Shown: positions 22,701 to 32,985 of the stretch, one piece after another
Layout of the letters: each line of letters begins with the position of its first letter
Numbering within the stretch: the stretch's first letter is position 1
NCBI GenBank assembly: GCA_012064415.1
Contig: SSNU01000249.1
Span: 310,001 to 374,000, forward strand
DNA length: 64,000 nt
Direction of reading: 5' to 3'
Origin: Gyrodactylus bullatarudis
Lineage: Eukaryota > Platyhelminthes > Monogenea > Gyrodactylidea > Gyrodactylidae
Made by a program: the position numbers and the translations under genes
The notes under the pieces: model-generated
Databases searched by the model: none
Told to the model about the DNA's origin: nothing
Seen by the model: only the letters and a program-made list of their open reading frames with translations

Positions 22701-24437
22701 ATTCTAAACCTAATCTTCTATCTTCTCCAAAGGGAATTAGATCAAGAAGACGCCATGATTGGAATAGCTCCAGTGAGTCTCATTTAGTCCTCAGAAGTCA
22801 GATGGCCATAATCATTTAATATGTTTTATTAAAGGAGCTGATCAAGCAAATCCATTCTGGAGATCATGGACACGTGAGTTTATCATATTTTCCCGTAAAC
22901 TGAAACGCCCAGGCTATTTATACATGAAACTTTATGTTATTTGGAGATTTATTGTTCATTGAAATATTCGAATGTCATTAAAATGGCGTGATTTTCTCAG
23001 TTGCCATCATTGAATAAATTTTTTTTCCTATTTAGGATCACGATAAAAATGTCCAGAAAAGCTTTGATTCCCTCAAGGATCGCAATGGAATAATTTATGC
23101 AGGAGATTTGATGAAAATTCTCAACGATAGTGGCATAAAATGTACGCTTGGTTGAAAAATTGAAAATATCGTTAATTCTTTCAAATTTTTTTTCAGCCGT
23201 GGTTAATTTCAATGGCTTTAACAAAGAAATGTGTCGCAGTATGATTGCAGCTAGTGATGTATCCTTTTATATTCTGTTCAACAGAATTTCAAGCAATAGG
23301 AATTCCTAGAATTAACACAAAGCTAGATGATACGATTTTTTCCAGAATTCATTTATTTGAGTGAAAAAAATTTCCAATTTTTTGCCTTTTTAGACAGATA
23401 ATTCAAATATGCTGAATCTAATATCACCCAATCATCGTAGGAAAATTTAATTTTTCGATCATTTTTCCTACTTAAAACTCGATGAAATTTTGATGAACCA
23501 AGATCCCTGAAAAATGACGAATCTATCTTAACTTTAAGTGTGGTAATCGGTTTTCTTGTTTTATTTTATTATCCTAAAAATCATTCTTTGACTCTTTGAA
23601 AAATGGAAAATGGTCCTAGTCCTAGATGCCATAATTTTCTTTTCAAAATTTCTTCTCTCCATTTCGTGAAAGTGGACCTCATGATCTAGATTTCAAATTC
23701 GATTTTCCAATGAGAAAATTTAGAATTTTGCAAAATTCATAAATTTCCATCTTCATTTTAACTAGGTGTATGATAAAAATGGACAAGTAATTTTTCTTTA
23801 ATGAAGATTGAAATAAAAAAGAATTTCAGAGTCATTCATTTGATGGTTTAGGTAACAAGCGTCTCACTGACTGAAAAAATTTTACTCTCAGTATCGAAAA
23901 ATCTGTAAGAGGCTTTGGGAAAATCAAGTATACTTTAACTAAGAGTTAATATTTCCTTGCGTAATGAAAATTAAAAATTATTCTTCCTTAATCTATAAAT
24001 ATGAATGTTTAGAGCTCTCTCAAGGGTGGTCTTAACTGGACCGAGTGTGAAGCATTATGGGAAGATTGCGAGGCCTGGAAATACATCTTCGAAATGTACG
24101 ATTCCGACAAGACTGGATATTTCAATGCTTTCGAGTTACGCGAAGCATTACGCGATTCCGGTTTCAAGGTCTGCAATCGAGTATTTGCTGTCCTAGTAGC
24201 AAGATTTACCGATCACGAAAAAGGTGAAATCTCCTTCGAAGATTACATTTACAGTATGGTTAGACTGAGGAACACCTTTGAGAACATGGAAGCAGCCAAG
24301 GATGGCCCAGGAGAGGAAGAGAAGATATTCTCAGTGGACGAGGTAGGTCTGAAACATTGATGAGATAAATTTTGTTCACTAATTCAATTTCATTTCTCTT
24401 CGCATTTCAGTATATGCAACATGCTCTGTACATTTGA
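16708..24437 (+). CDS. Classical calpain (Ca2+-dependent cysteine protease, PEF type)
   Basis: Sixteen phase-consistent exons: 16708-16740, 16765-16912, 16943-17196, 18428-18497, 18553-18814, 19343-19511, 20435-20849, 21673-21821, 22467-22675, 22733-22772, 22835-22873, 23036-23141, 23197-23258, 23766-23786, 24013-24342, 24411-24437; 777 aa. Order: N-terminal extension with WGRTPHEMIRNG; LYEDPDFKPDKSSIG at the start of the protease core; catalytic Cys171 (LGDCWLLA), His328 (GHAYSVTG), Asn352 (RNPWGN), with Cys-His and His-Asn spacings of 157 and 24 as in classical calpains; C2-like domain (NPQFLVEVP, IGLMQKDMR, PGTYMIVPSTFAPNEAAKFIIRVF); penta-EF-hand domain with FEMYDSDKTGYFNAFELREAL; C-terminus YMQHALYI. 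One EF-hand calcium loop is supplied by a 21-nt microexon (VYDKNGQ). Introns 1 and 2 are only 24 and 30 nt. All triad residues are present, so it should be active. AATAAA lies at 24468. Confidence 0.93.
17498..18154. mobile_element. Large fold-back element in calpain intron 3 (FB3)
   Basis: Arms of about 280 bp (17498-17775 and 17870-18154) are near-perfect inverted copies. Each contains CATCAAATTTCCACTTTTTCAAATTTTGATCTGAAAATTTTT and its complement, plus the GCCAATAA / TTATTGGC and GAATTCCATAATGAAAT segments. The outer end GATGAGAATTTAC recurs at 27473 and in FB5, so this is a family. Non-coding, MITE-like. Confidence 0.85.
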
Positions 24438-24467
24438 ATGATTTTTAAAAGAATTTGCCTTCAAGTA

Positions 24468-24473
24468 AATAAA
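24468..24473 (+). terminator. polyA signal of calpain
   Basis: AATAAA 31 bp after the stop. Confidence 0.75.
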
Positions 24474-24479
24474 TTGTTT

Positions 24480-25525
24480 TTAATTTATCAACTTTTTAAC
24501 TTCTCCGATGTGCGTTGAATAAAAGTCAAAAGGAATATTTATAGACGATTAGGGAAAAACTAACGTACATTTTAATTATTATTATAATTAGACAAATAAA
24601 AAGTAGCAAACTCTAAATTTCGAAGAAACAAGGAAATTTAAATAAAGAAGAAACTACTATCGCTGAGTCCATATATGGATATGTGCTGTATTGACCAATG
24701 AAATCACTTGTGCAGACGTTAACCAATCGAAGAACGACTAAGAATATTTTGAAAAATTCTGTATTCAACTTAATATTATTGATTAAAAATTTTTCATTTC
24801 GACATGAGACATTGTTTATAATGAAATTGATATTCGTTTATGCTGACATGTGTGAATGTTCCAATGAATTCCTTTTTAAATTTTGATACGCTTGTAAAAT
24901 TTTAGTCATTTTTCACGGTTTAATTTCTTTGGGCTAAGGTGTTATTGAGCTTTGATTTCAAATGTAATAATTATTATTGTACATAATTTACTTTAAATAC
25001 AGGAATCAAAACTGAAAAAATTATTTTTTGAAAGGTGTTGATTAATCTCTGATTTTATCTGAGCAATAGAAGAATCCATAAATAGAGGCGATGCCATGTT
25101 TTTTAAGGGAATCGTGCTTTATTTCGTGACATACTCATCAGCTTTCACATGTCAGATTTATATGCAAAAAATTACAAGAATTGATGAAAATAGATTAGCC
25201 TCTGATTGGCCCAACCATTTGTTCACCTCTTCACAGGTGGGTGCGTGTGTGCTTGTTTTGGTATTTCTCTGTAGTATTCTGGGTGTTGATACTATGCGAG
25301 TACATTTGATGGTGGGAGAGTCCCCATGTGCGTGTGTATAGTTGTTCTTTGAACATTTGTATAAGGTCATTCAATGGAATAGATCATGCTAAACATGATT
25401 TTTTGAAAGGGTTTCAGTTTTGATTTGATACATTAGAGATTTAAGATCATCCCCCCCTAGTTTATTTATTGTATTAAAGTTTTTATTTCTATCCCAAACC
25501 TTACATTGGTTAAATTTGAAAAATA
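24480..25525. other. Intergenic region
   Basis: No supported gene. An 81-codon open frame (25096-25341) has no splice context; its opposite strand is equally open, so chance is likely. Confidence 0.45.
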
Positions 25526-25529
25526 ATAG

Positions 25530-26403
25530 GGGTAAATACAAAAACAATAGGTAGGGTGAGTAAAATGGTCAAAAACAATAGGTGTCAGATCAAGTATAAT
25601 AGGGGATATTCGAGGTATATCCAAAAACAATGGGAATATGATCACTATTAATATACGGAGTAGAGAAGTATTCATATACAATGGGATCAATATATGGTCA
25701 AATATAATAGGTCAATCGAAGGTTTAATCTGTATTAATACCTGTATTTTGTACCTATTTTTCTAAGCTCAAAATGTTTTACACAAATACATGAAGATTAG
25801 ATGTATGAAATTTAAGAGTTGTTCTTCCTCGGATTGAATTCAATAATGCTTTATGTGATATTTAAAATTATCTATCCTATTTCTAGCTCAATATTTTAGC
25901 TCAGACTTTGGTCCTCAATCCAATGCTTCGCGGGCTTCAAATAATAAAATAACTGAAATTGCCAACTTTTATATTTTAGAGAGAGTTGATTCGTTTAAAG
26001 ATGATTTAGTGCTCACTATCTTAAATATTGTATTTCTACGATCCGTTCTAAATCGATAAATGTGAGGTTCTTTGCAAGTAAAAACTTGATAGAATTTAGT
26101 TAAAGAGAAAAAAGAATTCACGTAAATTTCAGTAAGATTGCCATTTTGAATTGACTCATCGAGCTTAGAAAAATGGTATAAAATACAGGTATTAATACAG
26201 ATTAAACCTTCGATTGACCTATTATATTTGACCATATATATATTGATCCCATTGTATATGAATACATCTCTACTCCATATATTAATAGTGATCATATTCC
26301 CATTGTTTTTGGATATACCTCGAATATCCCCTATTATACTTGATCTGACACCTATTGTTTTTGACCATTTTACTCACCCTACCTATTGTTTTTGTATTTA
26401 CCC
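25530..26403. mobile_element. Fold-back element with ~240 bp arms, AACAATAGG motif (FB4)
   Basis: Arms 25530-25770 and 26160-26403 are long inverted copies beginning GGGTAAATACAAAAACAATAG. The phrase AAAAACAATAGG recurs inside each arm, along with ATCAAGTATAATAGGGGATATTC. Possible 9-bp target duplication AAAATAATA just outside both ends (one extra base each), but the flanks are AT-rich. The centre (~390 bp) has no coding sign. Confidence 0.85.
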
Positions 26404-26867
26404 TAAAATAATAATATTTTCATAAAAATAATTTTTTTCCTCAAATAGTTAATGTGAGTAAAATGAATAGAATTCCAAAAAATCTTTAACAAATTTGAAT
26501 TCTTGATTATAAAGACGAAATTTTAGTAAAATTCATATATTCCCAACTTCATATCAATTAGCTTTACTATAAAAATTCCTTAGATATTATTTATAAAATA
26601 AAACTAATCTCGACGGATTTGTGAATTTATAAGTTTACAAAAATTAAAAGTTTTTTATCAGAATTTTCCGATGCTAATTTAAAAGTAGAATAGAGTTGGT
26701 CCCTCCAGAAAACCAAAAAAATCAATTTCACTCTCATATGAAAAAAACTCAAGTAATTTTTTAATATCCCATAATCATTTTAAGGTGAAATCAAAATTTC
26801 AAATCAACTTGATTATCAGCTAATTTTGAAATTCAGAAGAATCTGACACCTGATCAATCTCATAGCT
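26404..26867. other. Intergenic region
   Basis: AT-rich; nothing recognised. Confidence 0.4.
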
Positions 26868-29243
26868 AAGAAAAATACATTGCCGATTTGCCCTTCAACC
26901 TTACAGCAAAGACCATGTTGATGTCTGAATTTCTAAAGATAATGCTCAAGACAAGAAATTCGATAAATTGATGCAAAGTTTTTAAAGCTCTAAAAATCTC
27001 TTTGAGGATCCTGATTTCAAGTCAAACAAGTCTTCTGTTGGTGAAAAACCAAAACTAAATTATGAGATTGATTGGTTAAGGGAAAAGGGAGTCAGATTAT
27101 ATTGAAAACCCATTTTGATCATCCTATTACCAAAGATATGTATCAGAGTTTGATGAAATGAAAAAATTGACACCTAAATATCTATTTCTTGAATTGGTCC
27201 ACAAGTTTTATATTTCTTCAATTAAATATCGAAATATTTTTTTAGTATTGAGTTTTTGAGGATTTGAAAACAAGAAAAAATTCTGTGAAAGCTTTAAACT
27301 TGCGGGATCTTGTCAGACTTCTTTTATGTTTTCAAACCAGCTTAATCAATACTAATGATTAATTAGTGATTCATCACTTTGAAAAATGGGATGTTACTTC
27401 TTGAATAACTTTTCTAACCAGATTTTGGGTTTATCAAATATCTTCTCAAAATGCAAAGCTAGTTGACATGAAGATGAGAATTTACTTTTTTTATGAAAAA
27501 CTTGATATTTTCTCATGATAGTCAGTAACAAATATATTTTTAGAACACATTATAATAAAAATTTCATGTTGATCGGACCAACCTCAAGCTCGTAAGAGGC
27601 TATTGAAAATTTGATCTTGACCTGGATCAAATCGGGGTTAAGTTCATTAAGTCAGGAATCATGTTTTCTAACTTTATCACTATTGCACTTTTAGGATACT
27701 CATTAACAAAATAGTAATAAGTTAAATAATAAATTTTATAGAAAAATGTATTTTATTGGATATCGTAGGCGTTTTTCCCATAATATTCTGGTTTTTTTAC
27801 GATTACAGACTCGTTCATTCTTATTTCACACAAATTGTCCGTTAAATACTGTTAGATTGCCCTAGTTAATATTTTGAGGAAGATCTTCTTCGCAAAAAAT
27901 TTATCAGAAAATAATCTGTGAATTTTCCCATATTCATGTAGAACAGCTTTAAGTTGGCAATAACGACAAGCTTGAAAAGAGTGATTTGCCCAATTCTTCA
28001 CGGGTGTATTTACAAGATAATCGAAAATTTTATGATTTAGTTTTCATTTCTTCTATCGCACACAAGATAGAAGCTAGTTTCTTCTTGCATTGTAGCTCTC
28101 CATAACAGTCCGTTAATATTGGTTTGGAATTTGATTTTAATGTTTCTGCCAATATGGTAAGGACAGTACGAATGATTAGATTGGGGACTGATTTCCTGAG
28201 ACATCTTTTCAAGAACTCTTAGGAGATCTAATGCAGCTCTAATAGAATAAAACTCAAATTATTTTGAGGAATAAATTCAACATTTGAAACACTGCCAAAA
28301 GACTGAGACAATTCCTCTGCAAAAGCCAACGAAAGAGCTTGAAACAACCCTGGAGAGTCATTTCAATAGATTCTGCCTCATGGAAAACTCTATTGATGTG
28401 AGTTATGATTCTATATTCCTGTGACTTTCTTAGTGTATGTGTCCTTGCTGAAGATTAATTTATTGTTCGGGTGGTAAAGAACTTTTTACATTCCTGAACA
28501 CTATTCTTCAATCTTTAAATATAATTTCATTCTATCAAATTATTATAATAATTATTAAATCAATATACTACAGAGTAGATTCTTAAAATAAGAATTTAGA
28601 ACAAAATTATTACAAATTGGATTATTTTATTTTTATGTTCAAAGATATTGTCCAGTTCTATGGAGAACTTTTTGCTGGTTTTAATTATATTTTTTGGGTG
28701 TTAAAAATAGAGATTCTTCAATGAAAATATTTAACAGGGATATAATTTCCTAAAGTTTTTATGGTCAAAATGGACATGAGGTGTTTGTGATCACTGATGA
28801 GTGGCAAATTGGAATTATTTAATGGAATTATTGTTGGACATGCGTATTCAGTAACAGAAATGACCCGTGTAAATTATAAGGGCAAGGAGCAGGTCCTTAT
28901 AAGGGCGCGTAATCCCTGGGGAAATAATTACGAATGGAACGGAGCTTGGTCAGATCGCTCAAACGAATGGAACGAAATCTCACCTGAAGAGAAGAAACGC
29001 ATAAATCTTGAAGCTTCCAGTGATGGAGAGTTCTGGATGTCATTCGAGGCATTCACTGATGTATTTGATCGAATTGAGATTTGCTCTCTTGGGGTAGAGA
29101 CTTTGGAGGATGGCACAACCATTAGAAATCAGTTAGGCTTACAGGAAAGCTTTGAAATCAGCACATATTTTCAATTAAAAGTTCAAAAAGATGGGCACTT
29201 GGCGCTAACTCGAGATTCGAAATATGCCATTATTTTTTTTTAA
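26868..29243 (+). pseudogene. Partial decayed duplicate of calpain with one intact exon
   Basis: Copies of calpain exons appear in nearly the original order. 26868-27087 matches exon 3 (TACATTGCCGATTTGCCC) but with stops and frameshifts. 27645-27672 recalls exon 4 (TTCATTAAGTCAGGAAT). 28302-28400 is a decayed exon 6, oddly preceded at 28218-28300 by sequence that follows exon 6 in the parent (19526-19622). 28812-29150 is an almost exact copy of exon 7, with about seven differences in ~335 bp against 20470-20793, keeping GHAYSVT and NPWGNN. No copy of the Cys-bearing exon 5 or of the C2-like and EF-hand exons was seen, so the unit cannot be an active protease. The intact stretch reads as a 148-codon frame, 28797-29243. 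Confidence 0.8.
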
Positions 29244-29285
29244 AAATCATAAATTCCCATCTTTATATTAATTAGGTGTACTAGT

Positions 29286-29509
29286 TTAACCCTTTCGGTG
29301 CCGATGGACATTTATGTCCATTTTCCAATTTTTTAGAACCTTCATAACTCTACCAGTTTGATAGGTTTCTGGATCAATTAAAGTTTAAATTGAAGCCCAC
29401 AATGTGAACTTGCATAAGTAATATTTTTGGCCAAATAACTTGGTATCTTCATAGCTAAATTTTTGTTTTTATAAAAATTGAGAAATAGTCTCGGCACTGA
29501 AAGGGTTAA
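29286..29509. mobile_element. piggyBac-like MITE, copy A (intact ends)
   Basis: TTAA duplications at 29286-29289 and 29506-29509 flank a 216-bp insert with terminal inverts CCCTTTCGGTGCCGA and TCGGCACTGAAAGGG (one mismatch) and a subterminal ATGGACAT/ATGTCCAT dyad. TTAA plus CCCT-type ends is the piggyBac signature. No transposase, so non-autonomous. Confidence 0.9.
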
Positions 29510-30602
29510 ATATTCGGCAATTCATCAGTGATTTCAGAAGTACTATAATACAATTTCAGAATAAAATTTTAGCCATAATTTTAAGCTTGGAAATTTTTAG
29601 ATTGACTCTTTTTTCGATATGATAGAGAGTAGATATTTAAGATAATTAGATATATAATTATGATATTTATTCACACACAGAAGGCTCCGATGTTGAGCTC
29701 GAAAATGTACTTCAAAATAACTAAAACTTTGTGGGAATACATCTAGATTACATAGTTTGTGAAATTTAGACTCAAAAGCTGTCTGGCTCAGTGATCATTT
29801 TTTACACGTGCAGAGTTCCAATCTTCTGCGCGGTAGAATTTGGAATTATTCCCTAGATTTAGAGTTTAAAGCAAAACTTTTAGTAAAAAAATTTTTAATG
29901 TAAATAAATCGCTTTATTACCGCCATACTTCACAGAAAATACTTTAAGAATACATTCATGATAGACAAGGATGGATTTTGGTTTTATTTGAATTCAAGAC
30001 CTCTTTTGAATTTTTTTTGATGCCTATTTTCTTGATTTTCCCATATAAACCCTTTTATGGACTATGATATGGGTATTGTGCAAGTAAGAAGAGTAGATGT
30101 ATTATGTTGGGTGAACCATAATATCTGGCTTATGGATAACAATATACAAATATGTTATGAATTATAGTGTTCTTTTACAGGATATACTGAGCGTATATTC
30201 GAATACCACAACTCGAAACCTTTTGAGCACAGAAAATAAAGCTTATTGATTTACTACCACCAATTGATTATACACTTGGTAATTAATAGTTACTAATTAT
30301 TAGAGCTGCCGAAATCAGGCACAAATTTCAATTGAAAAGGGCATTTTTTGTTTTAACTTTGTGGCAAAAAAAGGCAAAATGAAACACGCTACTGCTAAGT
30401 AGTTTCAGTTAAATAATATTCTTCTTGATAGTATGACTTGACATGATAATTGACCAACAGATATATGAATGTAAGATTTGATTGAATGACTAATGAGACT
30501 GTTCTATGAATCAGACAGGGCTTACAGGTTTCACGAAGACGAAAATACAATTTTAAGCCTTGAGATTGTTTGTGATTGTTATCGTTGATTTTGTATCGAA
30601 AC
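29510..30602. other. Intergenic region
   Basis: No gene or clear repeat recognised. Confidence 0.4.
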
Positions 30603-31185
30603 TATTTATTTTTTGGATTCCACTATTTCAGAAATGTTTCAAATTTCCACTTTTTCAACTTTCAAATCCAAAATTTTTATCGATTTCAAAGATTTGAAGC
30701 AGTTAAATATTCAGGATAAAAATTAGACGAAGATTTCGAATTTGGCCGTAGAATTTGAGAGAAAATTACTCTTTCCAAGAAAAAGTTCAATCTCTATATT
30801 TTGGATCATTTTCCCTCGTGATAATCGAAAAATTCAAATGGTTCGATTTCCCACTGTAATGTCAAATTTCTGTGAATTCCTGCAGGCGAATTCGAAATCT
30901 TCGTCTAATTTTGATCCTGGATATCAATATTTAACTGCTTCAAATTATTGAAATCGATAAAAATTTTGGATTTGAAAGTTGAAAAAGTGGAAATTTGAAA
31001 CATTTCCGAAATTCATAAAACGGCTCAATTTTGGTCAGATTAAATTTTTTCGGAAATTTTTTTTGTATTCAAAACTAATCAGCTCATTTCATAGTGGAAT
31101 CCAAAAAATAAATTTTTTCCTGACTTTCTGGATAAAAATATTGAGTTTTTTGTAAAATTAGGAAATTCTCATCTTCATTTCAACT
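30603..31185. mobile_element. Fold-back element, FB3 family (FB5)
   Basis: Inverted arms share AAATTTCCACTTTTTCAACTTTCAAATCC and its complement, GATTTGAAGCAGTTAAATAT, and CGAAGATTTCGAATT. The left arm is shortened by deletion; the right end has the family terminus GAGAATTTCC read in reverse. The central open frame (30742-30951) is repeat sequence, not a gene. Confidence 0.75.
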
Positions 31186-32985
31186 AGCTTTATCTTAGTT
31201 ACAACCTTGATTAGGGCAAAAAGGGCTTAAAATTTGAAAAAAGGGGGGCATTAAATTTAATATGGCAAAATTTCTCGGTTTATGCTTCAACTCATCAAAC
31301 TTCTGATACTAGGAAAATAAAGAAAATAAAATTTCTTGCTCTGCATTCAAAATGACAAAAATGGCACTTTTGCAGCTCTACTAATTATTCACTTGTAATC
31401 TTAATTCTTTTTCATTAGTTTGATCTTATGATGAAATATCTCTAGGGCTTCGTAAAATCCTATAACTTTATCACTAAATTGTAATATGATCGAAATATGA
31501 GCCTAATATTACAATTTGCCAGGCATAGATAGACAGATAGAAAAGACAGTTATAAGCATATTTTTCTATAGTTTTCAAAATGAACCAAGCTTCTATCACA
31601 CAAGACACGTGAAATAAACTTTTTTCTTAATCAGAGATTGTAGAGGCTTATATCATGATGAAATCATGTGGTTACATATCTCACTCATAACAAAGTATAT
31701 TGAATAACCAGCCACTAAAGAGAAACAATCGAGGCTTGCTTTGAATTATTTTCATCCAGGAAATATATCTACAGACAATCTAAATTATCTTTCACATGCT
31801 TTTGTTAACAATTTTGAGTAAATTAGATACCCTTTTCACAACCAATACAATCCTATTATTCTCTTGAAAAGATAAACTTTAGCAATAAAGAGAGACTGAA
31901 ATGTCTTCAATTGTATTAGAGAATATTTCCATTGGTGGGTTTTTAGGGAGTGATTCTATTCGTTAATAAATTAAATTAATTAATTATGAGAGTCATCATA
32001 AACAAAACTCTACTTCTATTGGATCAATTGAATCGTCTCTTTAAAACCAGAGTATTGTTGACTTTCTAATAGTAATGAAGAAAGGCATTTTTAATGATCA
32101 GCAAAATTTTCAAGTCTATGTAGAATTGCTGAGGGCTATTTTAGTATTGATTTTGTTTTGAGAGATGCCTAACTCTTATTAGAATTCATTCCTTGTCAAT
32201 ATGTAGAATATCAATATAAATCAAGAATTCGCAGAAAAAAAGAATGAAAATTGTAATGCTAGCGGTAATTAGAGTAGAGAAATTTGAATAAAGTGTCATT
32301 AGTGCCAAGGGATTCAATCTATAAAAGTTATTCAAAGTAGATTCCAATATTTTCTCTCTTATGACGTTAACATGAGTACGTTGCGAGGGCGGAGCAGAGA
32401 TGAAAATCTAGAAATTTGTTACTTTGGGAAATCTATGCTACACACTACAGAGAAAAATAAAGGAAAAGATCTCTTCAAATGAAAGAAAAATCAAGATTTC
32501 TTGTTTATTTTTCGACAATAATAATAATAATATTGATATAGTTGCAATTCAAGTGTTTTTTCCCACTGCCAAACTTGTGAGGGAAATGGGTGACTGAGCG
32601 AGAGAAGAAGAAAAATACGGGGAATTATTAGTAGATACCCTTGCAATATATGTAGATTGATAGATATCATAGATGGACTACATAAAAATACACTGTATAT
32701 ATGGTAGTAATATTTAATATTTATCAGAGGAGAAGTACATTTTGGTTGATAATGATAACTGTAGAGTTTTGGTTTTTGTTCGGATCAAATGGTAAAAAGC
32801 ATGAAATAATAAATGTATGTTTCGTGGTTTCTTTTTTAACTTGCTTTAAATAAATGATTTAAAAAATTTAGATGCAGGCATAATGAAACTGGCTATTGTA
32901 ATTTTTGTACGAATTTGGTTTATTTTATAATTAGTAAAATCGACCATGAGAATGATGTAATAATGCAAATTTTAAAATTGGGAAT
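31186..32985. other. Intergenic region
   Basis: 1.8 kb with no supported gene on either strand. A minus-strand AATAAA (32924-32919) near the right end probably serves PPP2R5. Confidence 0.5.

Noticed and set aside
25096..25370. Overlapping open frames of 81 and 70 codons on both strands.
   Set aside because: Both strands open, no splice context, no recognisable sequence; chance likely.
30742..30951. 69-codon open frame.
   Set aside because: Lies inside the centre of a fold-back element and reads repeat sequence.
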